Assembly (NCBI GenBank): GCA_949285075.1
Contig: CASDXF010000024.1
Coordinates: forward strand, 1-64,000
Reading direction: 5' to 3'
From: an uncultured Bacteroides sp.
GTDB lineage: Bacteria > Bacteroidota > Bacteroidia > Bacteroidales > Bacteroidaceae
DNA length: 64,000 bases
Shown: positions 8,728 through 18,465 of the stretch, in pieces
Position numbering within the stretch: position 1 is the stretch's first letter
Layout of the letters: every line of letters starts with the position of its first letter
The notes under the pieces: model-generated
Seen by the model: the letters and a program-made list of their open reading frames with translations, nothing else
Database searches by the model: none
Told to the model about the DNA's origin: nothing
Made by a program: the position numbers and the translations under genes

Positions 8728-9564
8728 CTATTGAATATGTTTTTCCGCATAATAAGATGAACGAACAAAAGGAGCACTTTCTACAATGTCAAAACCTTTA
8801 TTCAACCCCATCGTTTTATAAACAGCAAACTGTGATGGAGTAATATATTCAGTTACCGGATAATGGTGGAGACTTGGCTGTAAATACTGTCCTATGGTCA
8901 ATATCCTGCAACCAACACACAATAAATCATCCATAAGACACCCTACCTCCTCTATAGTTTCCCCCAACCCTACCATAATTCCGCTCTTTGACTTCACGCC
9001 ACTTTGTGAAATATGACCAATGACCCTTAAACTTGTCTCATATGTGGCTACACTACGAATTAATGGGGTTATCCTTCGCACTGTCTCCAAATTATGCGAA
9101 ACGATATCTGGAGATGAACTAATTATTTGATCAAGTAAATCTGTTCTCCCTTGAAAATCAGGAATCAAGGCTTCAATTGTCACATGTGGATTCAAGCGTC
9201 TGATTTCTTGAATCGTCTGGCTCCAGTGCCCCGCACCTAAATCCGGTAAATCATCACGGTCGACAGAGGTAATAACCACGTGCCTCAGTTTCATCAAAGC
9301 GACAGATTCCGCCACATGGAAAGGCTCATCCTCATCAAGCGGTTTCGGACGCCCCGTCTGTGTATTACAAAACTTGCAGCTACGGGTACAAACCTCCCCT
9401 CCAATCATAAAAGTAGCTACACCTCTCCCCCAACATTCTCCCATATTAGGACAACGCCCACTGCTGCATATCGTATGCAGGCAGTGGGAGTCAACAATCC
9501 GTTTCGTCTGCGTATACCGTTCAGTAGCAGTAATACGGACTTTCAGCCAATCAGGTTTACGCAT
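8728..9564 (-). CDS. lipA: lipoyl synthase
   Basis: A 278-residue radical SAM enzyme that inserts two sulfur atoms into protein-bound octanoyl groups. The auxiliary-cluster cysteines C33, C38 and C44 have the LipA spacing C-x4-C-x5-C (the last within CPNMGECW), and the radical SAM cluster is C59-x3-C63-x2-C66 (CTRSCKFC). The C-terminal RSSYYAE segment supplies the serine ligand. Length is slightly short of E. coli LipA (321) mainly at the N terminus, as usual in this phylum. It begins 8 bases after the dpp4 stop, so the two form one transcript, an association often seen in Bacteroidales. Confidence 0.96.
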   Translation of the reverse strand: MRKPDWLKVRITATERYTQTKRIVDSHCLHTICSSGRCPNMGECWGRGVATFMIGGEVCTRSCKFCNTQTGRPKPLDEDEPFHVAESVALMKLRHVVITSVDRDDLPDLGAGHWSQTIQEIRRLNPHVTIEALIPDFQGRTDLLDQIISSSPDIVSHNLETVRRITPLIRSVATYETSLRVIGHISQSGVKSKSGIMVGLGETIEEVGCLMDDLLCVGCRILTIGQYLQPSLHHYPVTEYITPSQFAVYKTMGLNKGFDIVESAPFVRSSYYAEKHIQ

Positions 9565-9572
9565 TTTGAATA

Positions 9573-11783
9573 TTACAGATTATCCTTGAAAAAATTGGTC
9601 AGGCGGGTATACAGATGGAGACGGGTATTCCCTCCGTATATGCCATGATTACGATTAGTGTATATCTGCATATCAAATTGCTTGCCCAATTGCACTAAAC
9701 GTTCCGTGTATTCTACGCAATTCTGATAGTGAACATTGTCATCGGCCATGCCATGCACTAACAGCAGCTTACCCTGCAAGTTACCGGCCCGGGTCAAAGC
9801 CGAAGCCTCTTGGTAACCTTCCGCATTCTCTTTCGGAGTGCGCATAAAACGCTCGGTATATACGGTATCATAGAAACGCCAATCCGTTGGAGCTGCAACA
9901 GCCACTCCCGCCTTGAAAACCGGCGTTCCTTCGCTCATGCTCATCAGTGTCATATAGCCTCCATAGCTCCATCCCCAAATGCCAATACGGTTCTTATCAA
10001 CATAAGGCAATTTACCCAAATAAAGTGCCGTTTCCACTTGGTCTCTCGCCTCCTTTACACCTATCTTCAAATAGGTACACTTCTCAAAGGCCTCTCCCCG
10101 TCCACCGGTTCCGCGACCATCCACACACACTACAACATAGCCGATAGAAGCCATATAGGTTTCCCAACTGATGCCCCACGCATCAAGCACCTCTTGAGAA
10201 CCGGGCCCGCTATACTGATACATCAAGACCGGATATTTCTTTGAAGCGTCAAAATTAACCGGCTTCATCATCCAACCGTTAAGCGCAACCCCATCGGTAG
10301 TCTCGAAAGTAAAGAACTCCTTTTGAGGTATCAAATATTCCGCCAATTTCTGCTTCAGGGCCTTATTGTCCACCAACGTTTTCAGGATTTTACCATTATT
10401 GTCATTCAAAGTGATAAGCAACGGCGTGGTCAGGTTCGTCAATTTATTCATGTAGTATTTTAACGTACTGCTGAAAAGCGGCGTGTTGACCCCGTCTTGT
10501 TGAGAGAGTTTTGATTTCTTACCCTTCTTATCCACCCGATAAACCACAGTGCGCAAAGGACTGCCCTCGTTGGAAGTATAATAGAAAGAGCCGTCCTCTT
10601 CATCATATCCCATAAAGCTTTTCACCTCATAGTTACCATTCGTCACCTTCTTCTCCAAGTTTCCTCCCATGCTATACCAATAAAGGTGAGAAAATCCGTC
10701 ACGTTCACTTATCAAGCTAAAATTGTCCTGATAGAAACGAATGTTGTCAAATACGCTTTCCTTTATATAGTAAGGCGATTCATCACGCAGAATCAGTTTA
10801 CAAGTAGTAGAGCGGGGGTCTGCGAAATACAAATCAAAGCGATTCTGGTGACGGTTCAACGTCATAACAGCTAACTTATTGGGATCTTTCGTAAACCGGA
10901 TGCGAGGAATATATCCGTCGGCATCAAGCGGCAATTTCATCGTGCGGATAACCCGTGACTTTATATCATACGTACGCACCTCTACCTTCGAGTTAGGATA
11001 CCCCGCTTTAGGATACTTATAGACATATTCACCCGGATAGTCCTTAAAAGCCTCATAGGTAGGAGCGCTTCCTGAAAACAGAGGGAATGAATAAGAGGGA
11101 ACTTTCGACTCGTCAAAACGTATGAAGGCAATCATGGTATTGTCCGCACTGAACTCTAACGCCCTGTTAAAGCTGAACTCCTCTTCATACACCCAATCGG
11201 GTATTCCATTGATAATGGCGTTACGTTTCCCATCTTCCGTCACCTGACTTTCACTATTTCCATAGAGCGTCTTTACAAGAAAGATATTATTGTCTCTAAC
11301 GAAAGCGATCATCGTCCCGTCAGGAGAAAATACCGGAGCCTGTTGCGGACCACCGTCAGAAAGTTTTTCTACCGCATTACCGGTCGTTACTCCGTTACTG
11401 TTTCTCTTAAGCGAATAAAGATAATGCACCGCCGTATAAGAACGACGATATATAGGAGTCGTCTGAGTCGCAATTAAAAGCTTCTGACCGTCCGGAGAAA
11501 ACTGATAACTATCGAAATGCTTAAAGTCACATTCCCGGGCAAGGCTTACATCAAACAGCACCTCCACCTTTTCTCCCGTCCGGAAAGAGTATTTGATAAT
11601 CTGTGTCCTTTCGGCGTTCATCTGCGCATAATGCTCGCCGTCCGGCATGGGGGTCACTCCCTGAATGTTTTCCGGGCTAAACTGTCCGGATATAACATCT
11701 TTTAATTCAAGCGTTTTTTGTCCTTTCACCACTCCCGGCAGACAAAGCAAGACAAAGCATAGGGCCAAGCTTATTTTTCTCAT
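9573..11783 (-). CDS. dipeptidyl peptidase IV (S9 serine peptidase)
   Basis: A 736-residue exported peptidase of family S9 that removes X-Pro or X-Ala dipeptides from peptide N termini, probably in the periplasm. The signal peptide is at residues 1-21 (ending VVKGQ). A beta-propeller region (about 40-480) with DPP IV-type YSFPLF and PDW-YEEE-like DWVYEEEF elements precedes the alpha/beta-hydrolase domain. The catalytic triad is visible: S606 in GWSYGGY, D682 in HGMADDNVH, and H713 in NRNHGIYGG. The Glu pair for the substrate N terminus is the EE in VYEEEF. It has a -7 box upstream and is co-transcribed with lipA. Confidence 0.94.
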   Translation of the reverse strand: MRKISLALCFVLLCLPGVVKGQKTLELKDVISGQFSPENIQGVTPMPDGEHYAQMNAERTQIIKYSFRTGEKVEVLFDVSLARECDFKHFDSYQFSPDGQKLLIATQTTPIYRRSYTAVHYLYSLKRNSNGVTTGNAVEKLSDGGPQQAPVFSPDGTMIAFVRDNNIFLVKTLYGNSESQVTEDGKRNAIINGIPDWVYEEEFSFNRALEFSADNTMIAFIRFDESKVPSYSFPLFSGSAPTYEAFKDYPGEYVYKYPKAGYPNSKVEVRTYDIKSRVIRTMKLPLDADGYIPRIRFTKDPNKLAVMTLNRHQNRFDLYFADPRSTTCKLILRDESPYYIKESVFDNIRFYQDNFSLISERDGFSHLYWYSMGGNLEKKVTNGNYEVKSFMGYDEEDGSFYYTSNEGSPLRTVVYRVDKKGKKSKLSQQDGVNTPLFSSTLKYYMNKLTNLTTPLLITLNDNNGKILKTLVDNKALKQKLAEYLIPQKEFFTFETTDGVALNGWMMKPVNFDASKKYPVLMYQYSGPGSQEVLDAWGISWETYMASIGYVVVCVDGRGTGGRGEAFEKCTYLKIGVKEARDQVETALYLGKLPYVDKNRIGIWGWSYGGYMTLMSMSEGTPVFKAGVAVAAPTDWRFYDTVYTERFMRTPKENAEGYQEASALTRAGNLQGKLLLVHGMADDNVHYQNCVEYTERLVQLGKQFDMQIYTNRNHGIYGGNTRLHLYTRLTNFFKDNL

Positions 11784-11829
11784 ACAATATTTATTATATT
11801 TTATAGTTTCTCAAATTGTTCACACAACA

Positions 11830-11837
11830 CAAAGGTA
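11830..11837 (-). promoter_or_regulatory. -7 promoter box for dpp4-lipA
   Basis: Minus-strand TACCTTTG (TAnnTTTG), about 46 bases upstream of the dipeptidyl peptidase start. Confidence 0.55.
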
Positions 11838-11949
11838 CGAATAAACTCACTACACGCAAGATTTCCTGACCAATATCCCCGCGAATTAACATTAACACAT
11901 AGAACCGCAATTATTTTAATCAAAAAAATTGCGCATCGGCAAACCGTAC

Positions 11950-11997
11950 GGAAAATAAGAATCCCCTTATTCACCCTTAAACGATGAACAAGGGGAT
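11950..11997 (-). terminator. terminator after nagB
   Basis: ATCCCCTT at 11961-11968 pairs with AAGGGGAT at 11990-11997. On the minus strand the stem is followed by TTATTTTCC, giving a Rho-independent type signal about 20 bases past the nagB stop. Confidence 0.65.
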
Positions 11998-12017
11998 GAT
12001 ATCGACTGAAAGAAAAA

Positions 12018-12830
12018 TCAACGAATTAAAGACTCCGGGTCTAAATGTCCAGCCTCAATATCCTTAAAATAACGATACGTTCCAACCTTCAGCTCTTCCG
12101 TAGCGGCATCGTCGCAGACAATGATGCCCTTCTCGTGCAACTGCAATGCGCTGATAGTCCACATCTGCGTAACGGCCCCTTCTACCGCATGGTATAGAGC
12201 GCGAGCCTTATTATGCCCGTTTACAATAATCATCACCTCTTTAGCCGCCAATACCGTACCGACTCCAACCGTCAACGCCGTCTTGGGCACTTTGTTGATG
12301 TCATTATCAAAGAAACGGGAATTAGCAATAATCGTATCGGTAGTCAACGTCTTCTGACGAGTGCGGGAAGACAGAGAAGAACCGGGCTCGTTGAACGCGA
12401 TATGCCCGTCAGGACCTATTCCCCCCATGAAAAGGTCAACCCCACCATAAGACTTAATCTTTTCCTCATAACGCCTGCACTCCTCGTCCAAATCCGGCGC
12501 ATTGCCGTTCAATATATTCGTATTCTCCGGCTTAATGTCGATGTGGCTGAAGAAGTTGTTCCACATAAACGAATAGTAGCTTTCCGGATGCTCTTTGGGT
12601 AAGCCCACATACTCGTCCATGTTGAACGTCACCACATTCTGGAAAGATACGATACCCTTCTTGTTCAAGTCAATCAGGGCGCGATACATCCCCAATGGAG
12701 AAGAGCCCGTAGGACATCCCAACACAAAAGGTTTCTCTGGAGTCGGATTAGCCGCTTTTATTTTCGCGGCCACATAATATGCGGCCCATAAAGATACGGA
12801 CTGATAATCCGGTTGAATAATAAGTCTCAT
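12018..12830 (-). CDS. nagB: glucosamine-6-phosphate deaminase
   Basis: A 270-residue cytoplasmic enzyme turning glucosamine-6-phosphate into fructose-6-phosphate and ammonia, in amino-sugar use. Key segments are [16 protein letters not shown] at about 38-53, the catalytic aspartate in [12 protein letters not shown] at about 66-77, [20 protein letters not shown] at about 136-155, and [18 protein letters not shown] at about 201-218. Length and residues match E. coli NagB (266). It follows the flavodiiron gene by 51 bases on the same strand, and a terminator follows. No other nag genes are in the window. Confidence 0.96.
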   Translation of the reverse strand: MRLIIQPDYQSVSLWAAYYVAAKIKAANPTPEKPFVLGCPTGSSPLGMYRALIDLNKKGIVSFQNVVTFNMDEYVGLPKEHPESYYSFMWNNFFSHIDIKPENTNILNGNAPDLDEECRRYEEKIKSYGGVDLFMGGIGPDGHIAFNEPGSSLSSRTRQKTLTTDTIIANSRFFDNDINKVPKTALTVGVGTVLAAKEVMIIVNGHNKARALYHAVEGAVTQMWTISALQLHEKGIIVCDDAATEELKVGTYRYFKDIEAGHLDPESLIR

Positions 12831-12881
12831 AATCTTAATTCTTTAATAAGTTCTCAATATGTTATCTATATACAATCAATC

Positions 12882-14084
12882 TCAGCGGTCTTTCTTCAAG
12901 CGGTCGGCCATCGCACGGGCCAAGTTCTCGCAATGGGTGTACGTGATGTCGTTCATCGCCTGTTTCATCTCTACCGGGTCACCAACAACCTCAAACTTGC
13001 TCTTCTCCGCAAACTCGGCCATACGCTTCACCGCGGCTCCCGCCCAAGTAAACGAACCGAAAATTCCCAAGTAACGCCCCTTAACCTCACGTAGCAAGAT
13101 TTTGGACAAGAGGGAATCCACTTCCGGGAATACCTGATTGCTGTAAGTAGGCGCTCCGACAATCAGGCCCTTGTAACGGAAGATGTCCGCTATGATATAG
13201 GAAGGATGGCTCTTCGTCACATTGTGCATAACGATGTTCCTGATGCCCTGAGCGGAAAGCTCGGCGGCGATGGTTTCCGCCATTTGCTCCGTGTTGCCGT
13301 ACATGCTTCCGTAGACGATTACGACTCCCTCGTCAGCGTCGTAACGGCTTAAACGGTCGTAGATGCCGACCACCTTAGCGATATTCTCCGTCCACACCGG
13401 GCCATGCGTAGAGCAGATTGCGGAAATAGGAAGCCCGCCTAACTTCTGCAAGGCTTTCTGCACCGGACTGCCGTACTTGCCCACGATGTTGGAATAATAG
13501 CGCACCATCTCGCCCCAGTATTTGTCCAAGTTGATACGGGTGTCCAAGAAACCTCCGTCCAATGCGCCGAAACAGCCGAAAGCGTCACCCGAGAAAAGCA
13601 CGCCTTCCGTCTCGTCGAAGGTCATCATCGTCTCCGGCCAATGCACCATCGGGGTCAGGTAGAAACGGAGCTTATGATGGCCCAGCGAAAGGAAGTCGCC
13701 GTCCTTCACGACATAGCGCTCGCCCGTAACCCCGTAGAATCCCTCAATCATGCCGAAAGTCTGCTTATTGCCGACAATGACAATGTCCGGATAGTGTTGC
13801 TTAATCAGACGGATAGAGCCTGAATGGTCTGGCTCCATGTGATTTATAATCAAATAGTTTATAGGCTTGTCGCCTATGACTTGCTTGATTTTCCTTAAAT
13901 AGACCTCGAAATAACAGATATCCACCGTATCGACCAACGCGACAATCTCGTCGTCAATCAGGTATGAGTTATACGACACCCCATAGGGCAAGGGCCACAT
14001 CGCCTCGAAGCGATGCTTTACACGATCGTTCACCCCCACATAATGAATATTCCCTTTAACCTTTGTCTTCTGTTCCATAATCAT
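12882..14084 (-). CDS. flavodiiron protein (A-type flavoprotein)
   Basis: A 400-residue enzyme that reduces oxygen or nitric oxide, protecting anaerobes. The N-terminal metallo-beta-lactamase-like half has the di-iron ligands HMEPDH at about 82-87, then MVHWPET, a GDAFG aspartate and THGPVW histidine. The C-terminal flavodoxin half begins with IVYGSMYGNTEQMAETIA at about 258-275, the FMN phosphate loop. There is no rubredoxin or flavin-reductase extension, so it needs an external donor. Start: ATG at 14084, directly abutting the stop of the upstream radical SAM gene (TGA then ATG); a second ATG is two codons later. Tight coupling implies one transcript. Confidence 0.94.
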   Translation of the reverse strand: MIMEQKTKVKGNIHYVGVNDRVKHRFEAMWPLPYGVSYNSYLIDDEIVALVDTVDICYFEVYLRKIKQVIGDKPINYLIINHMEPDHSGSIRLIKQHYPDIVIVGNKQTFGMIEGFYGVTGERYVVKDGDFLSLGHHKLRFYLTPMVHWPETMMTFDETEGVLFSGDAFGCFGALDGGFLDTRINLDKYWGEMVRYYSNIVGKYGSPVQKALQKLGGLPISAICSTHGPVWTENIAKVVGIYDRLSRYDADEGVVIVYGSMYGNTEQMAETIAAELSAQGIRNIVMHNVTKSHPSYIIADIFRYKGLIVGAPTYSNQVFPEVDSLLSKILLREVKGRYLGIFGSFTWAGAAVKRMAEFAEKSKFEVVGDPVEMKQAMNDITYTHCENLARAMADRLKKDR

Positions 14085-15050
14085 TCAATCTCGTTTGTCG
14101 CCCGCAAAAATAATCCTTTTTTCGGGATTCCTGTATTTCTTCCCTTGATAAGCCTCCCTTTCTTTCATTCTTTTTTGCAATCGGGCTACAAATTCGTAGT
14201 TTTTCAGTCCCCAGTCGGGGGCTATCAGCAACTCTTTAGGAGACTGCGAGATAAAGCGCTCCAACACGAGGTCGGGACGCAGCCGCTCCACGTAGTCTAT
14301 CAGCCAGTCGATGTAGTCCTCCACGTCGGTGAAGAGGTGGAAATCGGCCGGACGCTCGGCGTACTCACGGGCCATCCGGGTGCCCCTTATCAGCTGCAAC
14401 TGGTGAATCTTCAGCACGGAAAGCGGAAGCTCGGACAGGACCGCCGCCTGAGCGTTCAGCTCCTCGCGGCTCTCTCCGGGAAGCCCCAGTATCACGTGGC
14501 CGCCGGTCAGGATGCCGCGTGAGGCAGTTCGCCCTACCGCGTCTACCGTCTCCGCGTAGGTGTGCCCCCGATTGACTCTACGCAGGGTCTCGTCGCTCGC
14601 GCTCTCTATCCCGTACTCCACCAACACGAAAGTATGGCGGTTCAGCTCCTCAAGATAGCGCAGCAGGTCGTCCGGCATACAGTCCGGACGGGTTCCGATG
14701 ACGAGCCCCACCACGCCGTCAGCCTCCAACGCTTCCCCGTATTTCCGCTTCAGGCTCTCAAGGTCGGAATAGGTGTTCGTGTAGGCCTGAAAGTAAGCGA
14801 GGTACTTCATGTCCGGATACTTGTGGGCGAAGAACCTCTTCCCCTCGGCCAGCTGGACGCTGACGCTCTTTTCCGAGCGGCAATAGTCCGGACTGAAGGT
14901 CTGGTTGTTGCAGTAGGAGCATCCGCCCCGCCCCTTCGTCCCGTCTCGGTTGGGGCAGGTGAAGCCCGCGTTCAACGAGATTTTCTGTACCTTATAGGGA
15001 AAGTACCTCTTGAGGAAGGTCGGGAAATCATTGTAAAGAAAACGTTCCAT
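14085..15050 (-). CDS. radical SAM protein, TIGR01212/YhcC family
   Basis: A 321-residue radical SAM protein. The N-terminal segment NAGFTCPNRDGTKGRGGCSYC carries the unusual widely spaced cluster cysteines of this family (C-x10+-C-x2-C), followed by GTRPDC at about 119 and EYGIESASDETLRRVNRGHT at about 144-163. YhcC-type proteins have no established reaction; they belong to the Elp3-like group. The gene ends exactly where the flavodiiron gene begins and starts 20 bases after the HU-like gene stop, so all three are probably one operon. The pairing with a flavodiiron protein suggests no specific function. Confidence 0.88.
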   Translation of the reverse strand: MERFLYNDFPTFLKRYFPYKVQKISLNAGFTCPNRDGTKGRGGCSYCNNQTFSPDYCRSEKSVSVQLAEGKRFFAHKYPDMKYLAYFQAYTNTYSDLESLKRKYGEALEADGVVGLVIGTRPDCMPDDLLRYLEELNRHTFVLVEYGIESASDETLRRVNRGHTYAETVDAVGRTASRGILTGGHVILGLPGESREELNAQAAVLSELPLSVLKIHQLQLIRGTRMAREYAERPADFHLFTDVEDYIDWLIDYVERLRPDLVLERFISQSPKELLIAPDWGLKNYEFVARLQKRMKEREAYQGKKYRNPEKRIIFAGDKRD

Positions 15051-15070
15051 CGCGCGCTACATTATATAGA

Positions 15071-15487
15071 CTATTTATCCTCGCGCTGCCCGGAGTGGAG
15101 TTCAATCCACTCCAGTTTCCCCTCGCTCACAAGGGTACGCTTGTACTTGCCACTGACGGTGCGCTTGCGTTCGGGGATGAACCTCACCCGGATGGCCTTG
15201 ACTTGCTTCTCGAAGTCAAACTCGTCAAGGCTCTTCACCCCGGAGGTGTCGAACACGTAGCGGAAATAACCGAGCCCCTCTATGTGGACGCTCCTGCCCT
15301 GAGCCATGTGGTCGTGCATCACGCTAGCGATATCCCCCAACACCGCCCGCACATCCGACTTGCTGACTGTAGAAATCCTCGCGAGGTCTTTGGCGATGGT
15401 ATCCGTATCGACGGGCTTACCCAACACGACGGGCTGAGGATAGTAAACACCCGTCCGCTTGCTGAACACTTTCTTCCAAAATGCCAT
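15071..15487 (-). CDS. HU-family (HU-HIG) DNA-binding protein
   Basis: A 138-residue nucleoid protein of the Bacteroidota HU-HIG type. It differs from classical HU (about 90 residues) by an N-terminal extension and a basic C-terminal tail (RFIPERKRTVSGKYKR). The helical body with DTIAKDLARISTVSKSDVRAVLGDI and the beta arm GRSVHIEGLGYFRYVF are recognisable. It is the first gene of the run that includes the radical SAM and flavodiiron genes. Directly upstream lies an array of seven 23-bp palindromic units (15543-15696), which could be a binding site for this or another protein; that is inference. Confidence 0.88.
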   Translation of the reverse strand: MAFWKKVFSKRTGVYYPQPVVLGKPVDTDTIAKDLARISTVSKSDVRAVLGDIASVMHDHMAQGRSVHIEGLGYFRYVFDTSGVKSLDEFDFEKQVKAIRVRFIPERKRTVSGKYKRTLVSEGKLEWIELHSGQREDK

Positions 15488-15542
15488 AATCTCTTGCTCT
15501 TTAAAGTTAATTACCGTTGCCGACTGTCCCCGAACGGCTTCA

Positions 15543-15696
15543 CTTGGTAGCTACCTCGACGTTTACTTGGTAGCTACCTTGACATTCACTTGGTAGCTAC
15601 CTTGACGTTCACTTGGTAGCTACCTTGACATCCACTTGGTAGCTACCTTGACAACCGCTTGGTAGCTACCTTGACAACCGCTTGGTAGCTACCAAG
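15543..15696. repeat. tandem array, 23-bp period, 7 palindromic units
   Basis: Units start at 15543, 15566, 15589, 15612, 15635, 15658 and 15681. Each contains the perfect palindrome GGTAGCTACC, followed by TTGAC and five more variable bases. The final unit closes as CTTGGTAGCTACCAAG, a 16-base palindrome. The palindromic core is invariant while the linkers vary, which points to selection on the core. The array lies 55 bases upstream of the HU-HIG start and 395 bases before the GatC-like gene. Confidence 0.95.
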
Positions 15697-15987
15697 TACA
15701 CGCCTTCCCGGTATAACGACGAAGGGATAAGCGAAGCATCGCCCGTGGAAAGTCCACGCGATATTCGCTAAAAATACTGATACGCACAAGCGGAAAGCGA
15801 AAGATTTAACCTCCGAAGGCGACAAACTCCCGCTTCAAAACCGCCAAACCCACCTCCACATCATGAGAACACGACACGACGTGAACGAGAACAAACGTTT
15901 TTGTGTGCGTGAACATATAAAAGTTTAAAAAATGTTTCAATAGCCCCAAAAACGAGATACCCGTTTGGAAAGAAAACGAAAAGGTCG
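15697..15987. other. gene-free stretch before uronate locus
   Basis: No supported gene. Short minus-strand frames here have no recognisable features. The region leads to the promoter box at 15988. Confidence 0.45.
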
Positions 15988-15995
15988 TACTTTTG
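15988..15995 (+). promoter_or_regulatory. -7 promoter box for uronate locus
   Basis: TACTTTTG fits TAnnTTTG, 97 bases before the GatC-like start. The long leader leaves room for control elements, but I see no clear riboswitch. Confidence 0.5.
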
Positions 15996-16091
15996 GCTCG
16001 GTTTACAATCAATTTCAGCGGGAAATAACCGCCTTACATTATAAATAAGAACACATAAAATAAATAAGAACACATAAAGCACATAGAACAA

Positions 16092-17483
16092 ATGGAGGAA
16101 ATCTTCAAATACATTATCGGATTAGGAGCCGCGGTCATGATGCCGGTCATCTTTACCATCTTAGGGGTATGTATCCGCATCAAGTTCGCCAAAGCGCTCA
16201 AGAGCGGCCTGTTAGTGGGCGTAGGTTTTGTAGGATTGTCCGTCGTGACCGCCTTGCTGACCAGCAGCCTCGGCCCCGCACTCAGCAAGATGGTAGAAAT
16301 CTACGGCCTTGAGCTCGGCATCTTCGACATGGGGTGGCCTTCCGCCGCGGCGGTAGCCTACAACACCTCGGTCGGGGCGTTCATCATCCCGGTTTGTCTG
16401 GGAGTGAACCTGCTGATGCTGGCGACCAAGACCACGCGCACGGTGAACATTGACCTATGGAACTACTGGCACTTCGCCTTCATCGGGGCCATCGTCTATT
16501 TCGCCTCCAACAGCATCTTCTGGGGCTTCTTCGCCGCCATCGTCTGCTACATCATCACTTTAGTCATGGCCGACCTCACCGCTCCCTCTTTCCAGAAGTT
16601 TTACGACAAGATGGACGGCATCTCCATCCCGCAGCCTTTCTGCCAGAGCTTCGTGCCGTTCGCCGTGGTCATCAGCAAGCTGTTGGACAAGATTCCGGGC
16701 TTCGATAAGCTGAACATCGACGCGGAAGGCATGAAGAAGAAGTTCGGGCTTCTGGGCGAGCCGCTATTCCTCGGCATCATCATCGGCTGCGGAATCGGCG
16801 CGTTAGGATGCAGCAACGGGAAGGAACTGGTAGACGGCATCCCCGAGATATTGGGACTGGGCATCAAGATGGGCGCAGTGATGGAACTGATTCCGCGCAT
16901 CACCAGCCTGTTCATTGAGGGCTTGAAGCCGATTTCGGACGCTACCCGCGAGCTTATCGCGAAGAAGTATAAGAACAAGACCACGCTGCATATCGGCATG
17001 AGCCCCGCGTTGGTCATCGGGCATCCGACTACCTTAGTGGTGTCTCTGCTGCTGATTCCCGTCATTATCTTTATGGCGGTTATCCTTCCGGGCAATCAGT
17101 TCCTGCCGTTAGCGTCGCTTGCGGGCATGTTCTATTTGTTCCCCGCCGTGCTTCCCATCACAAAGGGCAACGTGGTAAAGTCGTTCATCGTGGGACTGGT
17201 AGCCTTAATCGTCGGACTCTACTTCGTGACGGAGTTGGCCGGATTCTTTACGGCGGCCGCTAAAGACGTGTACGCCGCTACGGGTGACCCGACGGTCGAT
17301 ATCCCCGCAGGATTTCAGGGAGGAGCGTTGGATTTCGCCTCCAGCCTCTTCTGTTGGGCCATCTTCCACCTGACGCACAGCATCAAGATCGTCGGGCCAA
17401 TTATCCTCGTTGCGCTCGCCCTCGGAATGGCCATCTACAACCGCAGGCGCATCATCAGACAAGAGACGCGAGACAACAATTAA
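16092..17483 (+). CDS. GatC-type PTS IIC transporter, no IIA/IIB partner
   Basis: A 463-residue membrane protein of the galactitol-family PTS IIC subunit. It matches GatC along its length: [15 protein letters not shown] at the N terminus, [20 protein letters not shown] at about 78-97, [20 protein letters not shown] at about 114-133, [15 protein letters not shown], and [18 protein letters not shown]. About ten membrane segments are visible. No IIA or IIB domain is fused or adjacent, and Bacteroidota mostly lack PTS sugar phosphorylation, so it probably acts as a facilitator or ion-coupled carrier. It is followed 37 bases later by a KduI-type isomerase and then an MFS hexuronate-like transporter, which points to uronate-derived substrates. 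Confidence 0.88.
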   Translation: MEEIFKYIIGLGAAVMMPVIFTILGVCIRIKFAKALKSGLLVGVGFVGLSVVTALLTSSLGPALSKMVEIYGLELGIFDMGWPSAAAVAYNTSVGAFIIPVCLGVNLLMLATKTTRTVNIDLWNYWHFAFIGAIVYFASNSIFWGFFAAIVCYIITLVMADLTAPSFQKFYDKMDGISIPQPFCQSFVPFAVVISKLLDKIPGFDKLNIDAEGMKKKFGLLGEPLFLGIIIGCGIGALGCSNGKELVDGIPEILGLGIKMGAVMELIPRITSLFIEGLKPISDATRELIAKKYKNKTTLHIGMSPALVIGHPTTLVVSLLLIPVIIFMAVILPGNQFLPLASLAGMFYLFPAVLPITKGNVVKSFIVGLVALIVGLYFVTELAGFFTAAAKDVYAATGDPTVDIPAGFQGGALDFASSLFCWAIFHLTHSIKIVGPIILVALALGMAIYNRRRIIRQETRDNN

Positions 17484-17520
17484 TCATCAACGTGAAATTA
17501 ATCAATCTAAAATTACATAT

Positions 17521-18441
17521 ATGAAGAATTTAGCAATAGCAGTGGCGTTGGGCGCCGCGACTGTATCCGCATCCGCTCAGGTCAATTACAAGATGCAAGT
17601 GGCCTGCAATCCGCAGGACGTGAAAACATACGATACAAATCGGCTGCGCAGCAGCTTTATGATGGAAAAAGTGATGGTTCCGAATGAAATAAATCTGACT
17701 TATTCCATGTACGACCGTTTCATTTTTGGCGGGGCGATGCCTACTACCAAAGAGCTAACGCTAGACACTATCGACCCGCTGAAAGCCAAATACTTCTTGG
17801 AGCGCCGCGAATTGGGCGTTATTAATATTGGAGGCGAAGGGGTAGTGACTGTAGACGGGAAAGAATATACGCTGAACTTTAAAGACGCTTTATACATCGG
17901 CCGTGGAAACCAGAAGGTTACATTCAAAAGCAAAGACGTTAATAACCCCGCCAAGTTCTACCTGAACTCCGCTACAGCTCACAAAGAATATAAGACTCAG
18001 CTCATCACGATTGAGGGGCGGAAAGGTTCGCTAAAGGCTAACTCGTTCCCCGCCGGAAAAATGGAGGAGAGCAATGACCGCGTCATTAATCAATTAATCG
18101 TAAACAACGTTTTAGAGGAAGGCCCCTGCCAACTGCAAATGGGACTGACGGAGCTGAAACCGGGCAGCGTATGGAACACCATGCCGGCGCACACGCACAG
18201 CCGCCGCATTGAGGCCTACTTCTACTTCAACGTGCCGGAAGGCAACTCCATCTGCCACCTAATGGGCGAGCCACAGGAAGAGCGTCTGGTATGGATGCAG
18301 AACGAGCAAGCCATCATGTCACCGGAATGGTCTATACACGCCGCGGCGGGAACAAGCAACTACATGTTCATCTGGGGAATGGCAGGAGAAAACCTTGACT
18401 ACGGAGACATGGACAAAATAGAATACCAAGATATGCGTTAA
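17521..18441 (+). CDS. KduI-type uronate isomerase with signal peptide
   Basis: A 306-residue cupin of the 5-keto-4-deoxyuronate isomerase family (KduI, EC 5.3.1.17), which acts on the open-chain form of unsaturated uronates released from pectin or glycosaminoglycans. Zinc ligands are intact: H224 and H226 in PAHTHSRR, E231 and H273 in SIHAAAG, with the same spacing as H196, H198, E203 and H245 of E. coli KduI. Unlike the cytoplasmic E. coli enzyme (278 residues), it begins with [20 protein letters not shown], a good signal peptide cleaved after SASAQ or SASA. The frame stays open upstream, but those codons overlap the gatC-like gene, so 17521 is chosen. Export is inferred from this segment. 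Confidence 0.92.
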   Translation: MKNLAIAVALGAATVSASAQVNYKMQVACNPQDVKTYDTNRLRSSFMMEKVMVPNEINLTYSMYDRFIFGGAMPTTKELTLDTIDPLKAKYFLERRELGVINIGGEGVVTVDGKEYTLNFKDALYIGRGNQKVTFKSKDVNNPAKFYLNSATAHKEYKTQLITIEGRKGSLKANSFPAGKMEESNDRVINQLIVNNVLEEGPCQLQMGLTELKPGSVWNTMPAHTHSRRIEAYFYFNVPEGNSICHLMGEPQEERLVWMQNEQAIMSPEWSIHAAAGTSNYMFIWGMAGENLDYGDMDKIEYQDMR

Positions 18442-18465
18442 AAATTAAATTGTTATTATAGGCCA

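Noticed and set aside
16092..17483. KdgT (2-keto-3-deoxygluconate permease)
   Set aside because: Context suggested it, but length and motifs ([22 protein letters not shown]) match the GatC PTS IIC family instead.
17410..17520. N-terminal extension of the KduI gene
   Set aside because: The extension overlaps the end of the GatC-like gene in another frame; the ATG at 17521 begins a perfect signal peptide.
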